A DNA stretch of 64,000 nucleotides, taken from Streptomyces fumigatiscleroticus. Lineage in GTDB: Bacteria; Actinomycetota; Actinomycetes; Streptomycetales; Streptomycetaceae. The DNA lies in the NCBI RefSeq assembly GCF_014647975.1, contig NZ_BMQF01000001.1, positions 248,001-312,000 of the forward strand, given 5' to 3'. Position numbers and translations under genes: made by a program. The notes beneath the pieces are model-generated. The model was not told the DNA's origin. It worked only from the letters and a program-made list of their open reading frames with translations, and searched no databases. Shown piece after piece: positions 1-9,032 of this stretch (positions are counted from its first letter, which is position 1; every line of letters begins with the position of its first letter).

Positions 1-1
1 G

Positions 2-235
2 GAGGTGGCCTTCCGCCCCGTCGCCGAGCCGCTGCCGGACGAGGACCCGCCCCTGGGCCGCGCCCGACGGCCGGCCGCCGGCCCGTCCCTGCGCCTGGTG
101 GTGCACCGCGGCACCTTCGCCCACCGGGACGTGCAGTGGGCCCGCGGCAGCGGCGACACCCGGCTCGTCGACGGCACGCTGCTGAGGCGCTGGGCGTGCG
201 GCACGCCCCTGGACCAGCTGGTCGACCTGCGGTGA
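2..235 (+). CDS. C-terminal fragment of an unknown protein
   Basis: An open frame enters from the left edge and stops at TGA 233-235, leaving about 77 residues. The visible part has a proline/arginine-rich stretch followed by a compact end containing VVHRG, WARGSGD and a final LDQLVDLR. I do not recognise the family. Because the GTG at position 5 follows GGAG too closely to be a real start, I treat it as the tail of a gene beginning outside the window. It lies 165 bases upstream of the DUF485/symporter pair on the same strand and could be cotranscribed with it; no function is inferred. Confidence 0.5.
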   Translation, partial: EVAFRPVAEPLPDEDPPLGRARRPAAGPSLRLVVHRGTFAHRDVQWARGSGDTRLVDGTLLRRWACGTPLDQLVDLR

Positions 236-400
236 ACCCAGCAGCCACCCAAGACCCGTGCATCACACCGGAAACAAGGACAACAGCCGAGGTGAGCGGG
301 GAGGACCGCCGCCACCAGGAAGTTCAACAGAAAACCCGCCGCCCTGTCCGGCACCCGCATAGCGTGCGATCAGCCGACCCGCCCCGCTAGGAGTTTTGGG

Positions 401-781
401 ATGTCCCACGACGACTCGGAGTTCTCCCCGGCCCGACCACGGCGCTCACGGCGCTCCTCCCGCCGCACATGGGGCGGCTACCACCGCACACTGCGCGTCC
501 TGCGCCGCGCCTGCCGCCGGCAGCGCCGCGTCGCCACCCTCGCCGCCCTCGGCTACTTCACCCTCTTCCTCACGCTCACCGTCACGGCTCCGTCCCTCAT
601 GACCCGCCCCGCCCCCGGCGGCCTGCCCACGGGCCTGCTGCTCGCCCTGCTCCAACTGCCCGTCACCTGGCTGGCGGTGATCCTCTACGAGTGCACCGCA
701 CGCCGGTACGTCGACCCCCTGGCCCGCCGCCTGAACGGTTATGCGCGGCCGGCCGGCGCCGACGGGGAGCGGCGGCCGTGA
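401..781 (+). CDS. DUF485 family small membrane protein
   Basis: A 126-residue protein with a very basic N-terminus (about residues 12-45, rich in Arg) followed by two hydrophobic helices near residues 47-65 and 75-95. This is the layout of DUF485 proteins, the YjcH-like partners usually encoded directly before acetate/solute symporters of the SSS family. Start ATG 401 has AGGAG eight bases upstream. Its TGA (779-781) overlaps the GTG of the symporter (GTGA at 778-781), so translation is coupled. The role of DUF485 partners is unknown; a subunit or assembly role for the transporter is inferred from the coupling. Confidence 0.85.
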   Translation: MSHDDSEFSPARPRRSRRSSRRTWGGYHRTLRVLRRACRRQRRVATLAALGYFTLFLTLTVTAPSLMTRPAPGGLPTGLLLALLQLPVTWLAVILYECTARRYVDPLARRLNGYARPAGADGERRP

Positions 782-2391
782 CCGAGTTCAGCGGCTCCGC
801 GCAGACCTGGTCCCTCGTGGCCTTCAGCAGCGTCGTGGCGCTCACGCTGCTGCTGTGCGTGCTGACCGGCCCCGACCGCGACGACCTCGCCGAGTTCTAC
901 ACCGGCTACCGTTCCCTGTCCCCGCTGCGCAACGGGCTGGCGATCGCCGGTGACTACATCTCCGCCGCGACCGTGCTCACCATCGGCGGGGTGATCGCGC
1001 TGTGCGGCTACGACGGTGTCGTCCTCGCCCTGAGCACGCTGCTCTCCCTGCTCCTGCTGATGTTCCTGCTGGCCGAACCCCTCCATCACACGGGCCGGTT
1101 CACCATGGGCGACGCGCTCGGCCGGCGCATGCCCTCCCGCGCGGTGCGCCTGACCGCCTGCACGGTCACCGTCCTGTCGCTGGTGCCGATGATGGTCGTC
1201 CAGCTCGCCGGCGTCGGCCAGCTGCTCGCCTTCGTCCTGGGCTTCTCCGACTCCACGATGAAGACCGCCTGCGTCGTCGGCGCGGGCACACTGATGATCA
1301 GCTACGCGGCCCTGGGCGGGATGAAGGGCACCGCCCTGATCCAGATCCTCAAGACGGTGATGCTGCTGGGCTCCGGGCTCGTCGTCGCCGTGCTCCTCCT
1401 GTACACCTTCGGCTGGGACGTCCGGGCGATGTTCGACCGGGCCGCCGGCCGCAGCGGCGCCGGACAGCACTTCCTGCGCTACGGGCTCCAGTTCGCGGGC
1501 GGCCCGCACCCGGGTCTGGACATGGTCAGCACCCAGTTCGCCATCGTGCTGGGCGGCGCCTGCCTGCCGCACGTCACCATGCGGATGTACACCGCGGGCA
1601 GCGCCCGCCAGGTGCGCCGCGCGATGTCCTGGGCGGTGTCCTCCGTGGCGCTGTTCGTCCTGATCGTCACCGTCGTCGGCATCGGCGCGGCGGCCCTGGT
1701 CGGGCGGCAGGGCATCACCGCCGCGGACCCGCGCGGCAACACCGCCTATCTCCTCGGTTCCCGGGCCGCGTTCGGCACGGACCTGTCCCGCACGGAGAGC
1801 CTGGTGTTCACCACCGTCACCACGGCGGTCTTCCTCACCCTGCTCGCCTCCGTCGCCAGCATGACCCTGGCCTGCGCCAACTCCCTGGCCCACGACGTCG
1901 TCGCCGCCCGGCGGGGAGGTCTTCGGCCGCTGCGCGAGACGACCGTCGCCCGGGTCTGTGCCCTGGTCGTCGGCGCCCCGGTGGTGCTGCTGGCCACGCT
2001 GGCCCAGCACCGCAGCCTGCAACCGCTGGCCACGCTCTCGTTCTGCCTGGGCGCCTCGGCCATCGCCCCCGCGCTCGTCTACTCCCTGTTCTGGCGGCGC
2101 TTCACCCGCACCGGTCTGCTGTGCACGCTCGTCGGCGGCTCCCTCGGCGTCCTGGTCCTGATGTCGGGCACCAATCTGGTCTCCGGCTCCCCCACCGCCA
2201 TGTTCCCCGAGGCCGACTTCCGGTGGTTCCCGTTCACCACCACCGCCCTGGTCTCCGTCCCGCTGGGCTTCGCCGCCGGCTGGCTCGGCACCGTCCTGGG
2301 CGGACGGCGCACCGCCGAACGCGCACGCGGGCGCTACGAGGCGCTGGAGCACCTGATCCTCGCCGGGCCGCCGCGGCACGGCGGCGCATGA
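778..2391 (+). CDS. Sodium:solute symporter (SSS family, acetate/monocarboxylate type)
   Basis: A 537-residue integral membrane protein with about 13 hydrophobic segments. It matches the cation acetate symporter (ActP/MctC) group of the SSS family: N-terminal motif FYTGYRSLSPLRNG, then AGDYISAATVL with the small residues expected around the Na+ site, and the middle segment CLPHVTMRMYT. It imports a small organic acid, probably acetate or another monocarboxylate, with sodium or protons; the exact substrate cannot be read. GTG start is fixed by the 4-base overlap with the DUF485 gene. It ends 11 bases before the convergent HupE-like gene, with no clear hairpin between them. Confidence 0.9.
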   Translation: MTEFSGSAQTWSLVAFSSVVALTLLLCVLTGPDRDDLAEFYTGYRSLSPLRNGLAIAGDYISAATVLTIGGVIALCGYDGVVLALSTLLSLLLLMFLLAEPLHHTGRFTMGDALGRRMPSRAVRLTACTVTVLSLVPMMVVQLAGVGQLLAFVLGFSDSTMKTACVVGAGTLMISYAALGGMKGTALIQILKTVMLLGSGLVVAVLLLYTFGWDVRAMFDRAAGRSGAGQHFLRYGLQFAGGPHPGLDMVSTQFAIVLGGACLPHVTMRMYTAGSARQVRRAMSWAVSSVALFVLIVTVVGIGAAALVGRQGITAADPRGNTAYLLGSRAAFGTDLSRTESLVFTTVTTAVFLTLLASVASMTLACANSLAHDVVAARRGGLRPLRETTVARVCALVVGAPVVLLATLAQHRSLQPLATLSFCLGASAIAPALVYSLFWRRFTRTGLLCTLVGGSLGVLVLMSGTNLVSGSPTAMFPEADFRWFPFTTTALVSVPLGFAAGWLGTVLGGRRTAERARGRYEALEHLILAGPPRHGGA

Positions 2392-2402
2392 GCGACGGGC
2401 CG

Positions 2403-3557
2403 TCAGGCCGCGACGGCGGCCACCCGGTCCCACAGCCAGTACAGGCTGACGACCACGATGGACACGGTCGTCGCGGGCAGCGCCCACCGGTGCGCCGGCG
2501 TCCGGCGCACCAGGACCAGCAGCGGGAACACCACGGCGATGATGCCCAGCTGCACCGCCTCGACACCGACGTTGAAGCTCAGCAGCGACAGCAGCAGCTC
2601 CCAGGACCAGCGCGCGTCGATGCCCAGCGCCCCCGCGAACCCCAGCCCGTGGACGAGGCCGAAGAGGAAGACGGTGGGCAGCCGCCACCGTCCGGCCCCC
2701 GCACGGTCGCGGAACACGACGTCGGCCACGGCCACGACCGCGATGGAGGCGGCGATGACCGGCTCCACCACCGCACCGGGCACGTCGACCACGCCGGTGG
2801 CGGCCAGCAGGAACGTGACGCTGTGCGCGGCGGTGAAGGCGGTCGCGGTGAGCAGGATGTCCCGCAGACCGCGGGCGCCGATGAGCAGCGACAGCAGGAA
2901 GAGGACGTGGTCGAGGCCGAACAGCAGATGCTCGGTGCCGAGCAGGAAGAACTCGGCGATCTGGTGCGGCTCGTGGTGCCCGCCGGTCTCCAGCGTCGGC
3001 GCGCCGGCCGTCAGCACCTGGGAGCCGCGCTCCCCGTCGAGGTCGTAGTGGACGATCGTCCGCGTGCTGTGCACGAAGCTCTCGGCGTCGGGGAACAGCG
3101 CGCTGGAGACGGTGTACGGGCCGTCGGCGCCGCCCGGGCAGTCGTAGACCAGGGTGAGGACGGCGAACGGGCGGGTGCCGCGGGTGTGCACGTCCGCGTC
3201 GCCGGCGGGGCGGGCCGCGCAGGTCGCGTCGGCGTGCGTGACGGCGAAACGCCCGGTGACGTACTCGGTGACCGCGCCGGCGTTCCTCCTCAGCTGGCGC
3301 AGCTGCTCGGCGCGGCCCTGGGCGTCGTAGGCCTCGGCGTACAGCCAGGCCGACTTCATCAGCAGGTCGTACTCGAGGTCGAGGGTCGCCTCGACACGGC
3401 CGCCCGCGCCCTTCACCTCGGCGTACGCGGTCGAGGTGGCGTCGTGCGCGGCGGCGGGGGCCGGGTGGAGGAGGCAGGCGGTGAGCAGGGCGAGCAGGGC
3501 CGCGGCCACGGTGAGCAGGGCGGCGGGCGGACGGCGGGATCGGGCGGCGCGAGGCAT
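2403..3557 (-). CDS. Secreted/membrane HupE/UreJ-like protein
   Basis: A 384-residue protein with an N-terminal signal segment ending near PAPAAAHD, an extracytoplasmic domain of about 170 residues with a Cys pair (TCAARP, YDCPG), then a HupE/UreJ_2 membrane domain of six or seven helices. The family motif is clear at EHLLFGLDHVLFLLSLL, followed by TAFTAAHSVT and VHGLGFA, whose His/Asp residues suggest metal binding. Related proteins are nickel/cobalt permease-like or of unknown function. I chose ATG 3557 because the signal peptide starts there; the open frame continues 25 codons upstream. No urease or hydrogenase gene lies nearby, so the metal role is unproven. Confidence 0.8.
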   Translation of the reverse strand: MPRAARSRRPPAALLTVAAALLALLTACLLHPAPAAAHDATSTAYAEVKGAGGRVEATLDLEYDLLMKSAWLYAEAYDAQGRAEQLRQLRRNAGAVTEYVTGRFAVTHADATCAARPAGDADVHTRGTRPFAVLTLVYDCPGGADGPYTVSSALFPDAESFVHSTRTIVHYDLDGERGSQVLTAGAPTLETGGHHEPHQIAEFFLLGTEHLLFGLDHVLFLLSLLIGARGLRDILLTATAFTAAHSVTFLLAATGVVDVPGAVVEPVIAASIAVVAVADVVFRDRAGAGRWRLPTVFLFGLVHGLGFAGALGIDARWSWELLLSLLSFNVGVEAVQLGIIAVVFPLLVLVRRTPAHRWALPATTVSIVVVSLYWLWDRVAAVAA

Positions 3558-3671
3558 GGGCGGCTCGGTTCTCGTCGGACGGGACGGCAGGGCCCGCCGT
3601 CCCGGGCGCGGAGCTCCGGGAACGGCGGGCACGGGACACCGGCGGCGGCCGCCGCCGGGCGGATCAGGGCA

Positions 3672-6600
3672 TCACCGCCGGTCGCCCGGCGAGGTGAACC
3701 ACGGGTAGCCGGGCGTGCCCGGTCCCCAGGTGCCGGGCCGGCCGTGGGCGTCCTTGGTGACGAAGACGCTCGGCTCGGAGGCGGTCACGCCGCCGCCCGC
3801 GGAGCGTGCCGTGACGAACCACGCGTGCGTGGTGCCGGGCTTCAGCCTCTTCCAGGTCACCGAGGCGACCTGACCGGACTTCACCCTGGCCCTCCCGATG
3901 ACGTCCACGGGGTCGTAGAGCGCCAGCGAGTCGGTCGTGAAGGTGGTCCTGCGGGTGCTGAGGTCGATCGGCAGCACCATGTTGTCCTCGGTGCCGTCGT
4001 AGCGGTGGTCCGTGTCGTACTCGGTGGCGCCGAACTCGTCGAGCAGCGGTGAGTAGGTGTCCACGGTCAGTTCGGAGCGGTCGACGTCGAACTGGAGCAG
4101 CCGGAAGAAGCTCGCGCCGAACTGGAGCCGGTCGTCGGGCCGGTAGCCGCCGATCTCGGTGAGCCCCAGCCGGTCTGCGGAGACCGTGTAGAACTGGTAG
4201 TCCGCGAGCAGCTCGACGACATCGTGGGAGACCTCGCCGACCTTCGGCTTCACATTGGTGCCGACGCCGTGCTCGTGACCGGCGAGGATCAGGAACACGT
4301 TGGGGTTGTCCCGGACCACCGTCCTGTACAGCATCGAGCCGTCGGGCGCGGAGAACGGGGCGCCGCGTCCGTCGGGGCTGCTGCTCGGCGCGAGGTAGTC
4401 GTGCGAGAGCAGGATGCCGTTGCGGTCGGGGTACCGCTTGAAGACCGAGTCGGCCCATTCGGCCTCCTCGCGCGTCACCCCGTAGGACAGGCCGACCACG
4501 ACGAAGTCCAGGCCGCCGGCGGAGAACAGGTCGTAGTGGTTCTGGTTGTCGCCCGCGCGCCAGGGGCCGCCGTACTCGGCGTGCTCCCAGCCCTGGGACA
4601 GCGCCTCGTAGCGGTCGGGGCCGTAGTACCGGTTGTAGATCGCGTCCGGGCCGTTCTCGGTGCCCGACTGGTTGTCGTGGTTGCCCGCGATCACACCGTT
4701 CGGGACGCCCGCGTCGTCCAGGATCTTCTGCTGCTTCGAGGACAGCTCCAGCTCGCCGACGACCTCCTGCTGGGTGGCCTCGTCGGCGGGCTTGCGGATG
4801 TTGTTCTCGATGATGTCGCCGGTGTGGGCGACATAGGCGATCTTCCGCTTGTCCTTGTTGGCGGCGATCCAGCGGCTGACGTCGCCGTACGCCTTCTCCC
4901 AGACCGCGCGCTCGGCGGCCGTCTCCTGCTCCACCGCGCCCTCGGAGAGGTACTGCGTGTCGGTGTAGTGGACGAGGGAGAAGTCGTACGAGCCGGGGTC
5001 GGCGAAGGAGTCCGGGTCACCGGCGTCGATGTCGTCGGCGAACGGGTCCTCACCGGTGACCATGACGTGGACCCGCTGCCGGTCGACGTAGGAGCGGTCG
5101 ACGACGGCGGTCAGGACGGTGTCGCCCTCGGCGGCGCCGCGGGCGCTGGTGAGGACGTCCCACTTCCCGGTCCCGGTGTTCCACACGCGCAGCGCGGCGA
5201 GCCGTTCGGGGTCGATGACGCCCTCCCAGCGCAGCACCGGCGCGTCGACGTGGCCCTTCACCTTCACGTCGAACCGCTGGTAGGTGACGTCCTCGGCGGC
5301 GGGCGCGTCGAGTCCCTTCCCGTCGGCGGGTGCGAGGCCGGAGGCCTCGACCTTCTTCTCCCCCTTGACCGACAGGGTGGTGGGGACGGACGCGGCCGTG
5401 CCCTGCCGGACCTGGTCCGGGGTGAGGATCTCCGCCTCGGAGAACGTGGCGTCGACCGGGCCGCCGTCGGGTTCGGCCACCTTCGCCGACAGCTTCACCG
5501 TGTTGCCCGCGTCGGTCGTGCCCGACGCCGGGGTGAGGCCGGCGGGGGCGTCGGGGATCCCGGCGGAGGTGAACGTCACCTCGCGGGTGCCGGTGTTGCC
5601 GAGGCTGTCGGTGCCGGAGACGGACAGGGTGTGCCTGCCCGCGGAGAGGCCGGGTCCCACCGCGGAGCCGAGCTCGACCGGCTTGCCGTCGAGCTTCACG
5701 TCCGGGCCGCCGGTCACACCGGAGAGGTCCTGAAGCCGTACGTCGAGCACGACCGAGGCGGTGATCCGCTGTCCGGCGGCGGGGGTGCTGGAGGCCACCC
5801 GCGGCGCGGAGTTGTCGGTGAGCAGGACACGGTTGGCGGTCCTGCCGGTCTTCGACGTCGCGGCGAGGGTGTGCTCGCCGTCGCCGAGCCTGGCGGTGTC
5901 GAGGTCGGCGCGCACGCCCTGGGCCGGGCCCTCGACGAAGAACTCGAGGTCGATCTCGGTCAGCGGATTGACGTTGTCGCCGCAGTTGCCGTCGCCGAGG
6001 CTGTAGGAGCCCTTGAGCATCCGGCCCTCGGCGGTACCGGCCGCCGGGGTGAGGGTGATGCCGGAGAGGGTGAAGTCGTCGCGGTTGTCGCCGCAGGACG
6101 TGGCGTAGGTGCCGGTGACGAAGTCGACCGTGTTCCAGCCGGGGACCAGCCACTCGTTGGGAAAGGCCAGGTCGACGCGCTGACCGGCGAAGTCGGTGTC
6201 GAGCACCTGCCTCTCGCCGTTGACCAGCACGTAGTTCTGGTACCGGGCCTCGATGGAGTTGCTGCCCACGGTGAAGCCGAGGGTGGCGCTGCCGGAGCCG
6301 AGGGTGTCGACGACGGGCACGGCCGGGGCGTCGATCGTGTAGTGCAGCTCGGCCTCGCGCAGCCGGATGTCGCTGCTGCCGCAACTGCCGTCGCCCAGCG
6401 CGTAGGAGTCCGCGATGTCCTTGCCCGTGACGGTGGCGCCGTCGAGGGCGAGGGCGAGGTTGGCGATGTCGAAGTCGTCGCGGTTGTCGCCGCAGCTCTC
6501 CTTGTACGGGCCGGTGACGACCGTGATGACGTTGTCACCGGGGACCAGCCAGCGCGCGGGGACGGCGATGCCGACCCGCTGGCTCACCCAGGTGCCGCCC

Positions 6601-7655
6601 AGGTCGATGCGCTTGCCGTTGACGAGCAGGTGGTTGTCGTACTTGTCGTCGAGGGAGTTGGATCCGACGTCGAAGGAGAAGGTGGCCGCGCCGTTGCCGA
6701 GCCGGTCCCGGGTGACGGGCGTCCTCCCGTCCACGGTCAGGGCGTCGACGCCGCCCTCCGCGCCCGCCGGGAGGGCGGCGGACACCGGCTGCGCGCCCTT
6801 CACCAGCGTGCCGTCCTTGGGCAGCAGCCGGGGAGCGCCGGCCGGGGCGTTGTTCACCGTCACCGTGTTCTCGACGGTCTTGCCCGAGGTGGTGGTCGCG
6901 GTGAGGGAGTGCTCGCCGTTGGACAGCTTCGTGGTGTCCAGGCCGGCCGTGAGGCCGGTGGTGCCCTGCGGGTCGCCGAGGACGAAGAACGTGAGCGTCG
7001 CCCTGGTCAGCAGGGAGGTGTTGGTGCCGCAGCTGCCGTCGCCGAAGGAGTACGTGTAGGCGTTCTCCTCGCCGTCGGCGACCTCGCCGAGCAGTTCCAG
7101 GCTGATGTCGGACAGGACGAAGTCGTCGTGGTTGGTGCCGCAGGAGCTCTCGACGGTGCCGGCCTGGATCTCGACCTTGTTCTCGCCCTTGACCAGGTAC
7201 TGGTTGGGAATCTCGATCGTGCCGCGCTGGTTGACGAGGTCGCCGATGTCGGCGGTGAACTCCCCGTTGACCACGACCCGGTTGTGGTAGCGGGCCTCCG
7301 TGGAGTTCGAGCCGACGTCGAAGCCGAGCCGGGAGACGCCCACCGTGCGCTCCGCGTCGAGCGTCCTGGCGTCGACCGCCAGCTCGGTCACCGAGTCACC
7401 GGCCAGCGTCGGCGTGGCCGCGACCTGCTGGGTGCCCTCCAGGTACGTGCCGTCGCCGGGGGTGAGGGTGGGCAGACTGGTGGCGTCCGCCGACTCGCCC
7501 GGGGCCGGGCCGGACCGGGCCGTGCCGGTGTCGGCGTACGCCGTCGTCAGGTTTCCGCCGACGAGGAGCAGTGCGGTCAGCGCCGCTCCCGCCCACCGCT
7601 GTCCGGGTCTCCCCGGTCCGCCGCCCCACCGTCTTCGCCGCTTCGCTGGCCGCAT
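3672..7655 (-). CDS. Large secreted metallophosphoesterase with three repeated modules
   Basis: A 1327-residue exported protein. Residues 1-42 form a twin-arginine-free signal region ending AYADT. Three related modules follow, recognisable by VGSNS at about residues 113, 330 and 460, each followed by a SCG(T/D)N-x-DDF motif and later GDG(S/N)CG, suggesting a disulfide-linked fold. Ig-like segments follow (about 580-760), then a calcineurin-type phosphoesterase domain (about 890-1200) with all metal motifs: YTDTQ, HTGDI, GNHDN, LSHDY and GHEHG. It probably hydrolyses a phosphoester outside the cell; substrate unknown. ATG 7655 is preceded by GGAAGGA. A fibronectin-like end region closes the protein. 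The gene stands alone, divergent from the two-component system. Confidence 0.88.
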   Translation of the reverse strand: MRPAKRRRRWGGGPGRPGQRWAGAALTALLLVGGNLTTAYADTGTARSGPAPGESADATSLPTLTPGDGTYLEGTQQVAATPTLAGDSVTELAVDARTLDAERTVGVSRLGFDVGSNSTEARYHNRVVVNGEFTADIGDLVNQRGTIEIPNQYLVKGENKVEIQAGTVESSCGTNHDDFVLSDISLELLGEVADGEENAYTYSFGDGSCGTNTSLLTRATLTFFVLGDPQGTTGLTAGLDTTKLSNGEHSLTATTTSGKTVENTVTVNNAPAGAPRLLPKDGTLVKGAQPVSAALPAGAEGGVDALTVDGRTPVTRDRLGNGAATFSFDVGSNSLDDKYDNHLLVNGKRIDLGGTWVSQRVGIAVPARWLVPGDNVITVVTGPYKESCGDNRDDFDIANLALALDGATVTGKDIADSYALGDGSCGSSDIRLREAELHYTIDAPAVPVVDTLGSGSATLGFTVGSNSIEARYQNYVLVNGERQVLDTDFAGQRVDLAFPNEWLVPGWNTVDFVTGTYATSCGDNRDDFTLSGITLTPAAGTAEGRMLKGSYSLGDGNCGDNVNPLTEIDLEFFVEGPAQGVRADLDTARLGDGEHTLAATSKTGRTANRVLLTDNSAPRVASSTPAAGQRITASVVLDVRLQDLSGVTGGPDVKLDGKPVELGSAVGPGLSAGRHTLSVSGTDSLGNTGTREVTFTSAGIPDAPAGLTPASGTTDAGNTVKLSAKVAEPDGGPVDATFSEAEILTPDQVRQGTAASVPTTLSVKGEKKVEASGLAPADGKGLDAPAAEDVTYQRFDVKVKGHVDAPVLRWEGVIDPERLAALRVWNTGTGKWDVLTSARGAAEGDTVLTAVVDRSYVDRQRVHVMVTGEDPFADDIDAGDPDSFADPGSYDFSLVHYTDTQYLSEGAVEQETAAERAVWEKAYGDVSRWIAANKDKRKIAYVAHTGDIIENNIRKPADEATQQEVVGELELSSKQQKILDDAGVPNGVIAGNHDNQSGTENGPDAIYNRYYGPDRYEALSQGWEHAEYGGPWRAGDNQNHYDLFSAGGLDFVVVGLSYGVTREEAEWADSVFKRYPDRNGILLSHDYLAPSSSPDGRGAPFSAPDGSMLYRTVVRDNPNVFLILAGHEHGVGTNVKPKVGEVSHDVVELLADYQFYTVSADRLGLTEIGGYRPDDRLQFGASFFRLLQFDVDRSELTVDTYSPLLDEFGATEYDTDHRYDGTEDNMVLPIDLSTRRTTFTTDSLALYDPVDVIGRARVKSGQVASVTWKRLKPGTTHAWFVTARSAGGGVTASEPSVFVTKDAHGRPGTWGPGTPGYPWFTSPGDRR

Positions 7656-7948
7656 CAGCAGCCGTCCTTCCTGTTCGCCGCGGGGTGAAGGGCACACCGA
7701 GACCCTGTCCGGCATGCCCATGGCGAATAGTGGGCAGCGCGGATGAACGGAGGAGGATCTTCCAGGAACGATCGGGAAAAGGGTCGCCGCTCCGGGTCCG
7801 TGAGCCGGACTGCTGGCTACCGCTTGACTTTTAGCGCATGCTGGTGACCCGGCCGGGCACCCGGCCCGGCGAACCCGGTTCCTCGTCCTCCGGCCCGTTC
7901 GAGGTGGGGCCGATCCCGCTGGGCCCCAGCCGCCGGAAGGACGATCCC

Positions 7949-7987
7949 GCGGGGGACTCGCGTCAGGGACGGACGCGAGTCCCCCGC
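7949..7987. terminator. Perfect 16-bp hairpin in a 700-bp intergenic region
   Basis: Arms 7949-7964 and 7972-7987 are exact inverted repeats of 16 bases around a 7-base loop, without a U-tract (usual for Streptomyces terminators). The region 7656-8354 lies between divergent genes, where a terminator is not expected. It may end an unannotated short transcript, for example one starting near 7824-7840, or act as an mRNA leader structure. Apart from this hairpin I see no convincing gene in 7656-8354; the short open frames there look random. Confidence 0.5.
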
Positions 7988-8354
7988 AGGCGGCCGCCGC
8001 CGTCGCCGGCTCAGGGCGGCGGCCGCCACCGAGGCCGTACGGCCTTCTGTGGGTGACCCACCGTGCTCGGGACGGGCCGTCGTGACCATCTGGCGGACGA
8101 ACCGGAGCGCCGGTGGATGTCCGCAGAACGAAACCGGCCTGGTGGGCGGCGGCCCGTACGGCGCGCCCGCACGTCATCGGACGAGACGGGCCAGGAGCGT
8201 GGCGCGATGCCTCTGCCCTCCGGGCAGGCGGCGGACCCCGGGCACCCGGCCGGATAGTGCCCCACCCGCCGGGTGACCGGGCGCTCGGGAGGAACTCCGG
8301 GGCGGTCCCGGTCGTCGTACTCCGCGATGTGGACGGGCACAGAGCGGAGCGCAG

Positions 8355-9032
8355 ATGATCCGGGTACTGGTGGTCGACGACGAAGCCCTGGTCCGTACGG
8401 GCTTCCAGCACATCCTCGACTCCGCGCAGGACATCACGGTCGTGGCGGCGGTGCCGGGCGGTCAGGCGGTGGGTGCCACCCGGGAGCTGCGGCCCGACGT
8501 GGTGCTGCTCGACGTACGGATGCCGGACGTCGACGGCCTCACCGTCCTGGACGCCCTGCGCAGGCTGCCGGAGCCGCCGGTGGTGGCGATGCTGACGACG
8601 TTCGACATGGACGAGTACGTGGCGACCGCCCTGCGCTCCGGTGCCGCCGGCTTCCTGCTGAAGGACACCGATCCCGAGCAACTGCCGTATCTGGTACGCA
8701 CGCTGGCCGACGGCGGTGTCGTCCTGTCGTCGAAGGTCACCCGTACCGTCGTCGACGGCTATCTGGACAACGACGCCCGGGAACCGGCCACCCAGCGGGT
8801 CGCCCGGCTGACCGACCGGGAACGCGCCGTTCTCGTGCTGGTCGCGGAGGGGCTGTCCAACACGGACATCGGCGCCCGGATGCATCTGAGCGCCAGCACG
8901 GTCAAGGACCATGTCAGCTCGCTCCTGGGCAAGCTGGAGGTGGGCAGCCGGGTGCAGGCGGCCCTGCTGGCCGACCGGGCGGGTCTGCTCAAGCCGGTCC
9001 GGGAGCCCGGCCGGGACGGGGCCGGCGCATGA
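8355..9032 (+). CDS. NarL/FixJ-type response regulator
   Basis: A 225-residue response regulator. The receiver domain (about residues 1-120) has the acidic pair VDDEA, the phosphoacceptor Asp in LLDVRMPD (residue 55 region), Thr in MLTTFD and Lys in LLKDTD. The C-terminal LuxR-type helix-turn-helix (about 150-215) shows LTDRERAVLVLVAEG, SNTDIGARM and STVKDHVSSLL. It is coupled to the downstream histidine kinase by an ATGA overlap at 9029-9032 and is presumably phosphorylated by it. Target genes are not evident; such pairs in actinomycetes often act on a neighbouring transporter, but none is adjacent. Confidence 0.93.
   Translation: MIRVLVVDDEALVRTGFQHILDSAQDITVVAAVPGGQAVGATRELRPDVVLLDVRMPDVDGLTVLDALRRLPEPPVVAMLTTFDMDEYVATALRSGAAGFLLKDTDPEQLPYLVRTLADGGVVLSSKVTRTVVDGYLDNDAREPATQRVARLTDRERAVLVLVAEGLSNTDIGARMHLSASTVKDHVSSLLGKLEVGSRVQAALLADRAGLLKPVREPGRDGAGA

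Noticed and set aside
739..4052. Very long open frames on both strands (such as 739-3639 minus and 1002-4052 plus)
   Set aside because: They are antisense or frame shadows of the symporter and HupE-like genes; their translations are Arg/Gly/Pro-rich with no domain.
4224..7688. A 1154-codon frame opposite the metallophosphoesterase
   Set aside because: Valine/glycine-rich mirror of the real gene with no motifs; the minus-strand frame has all phosphoesterase signatures and a signal peptide.
7656..7860. PHO box upstream of the metallophosphoesterase
   Set aside because: Only one GTCACC-like unit is visible; direct repeats of 11 bases are needed for a PhoP site.
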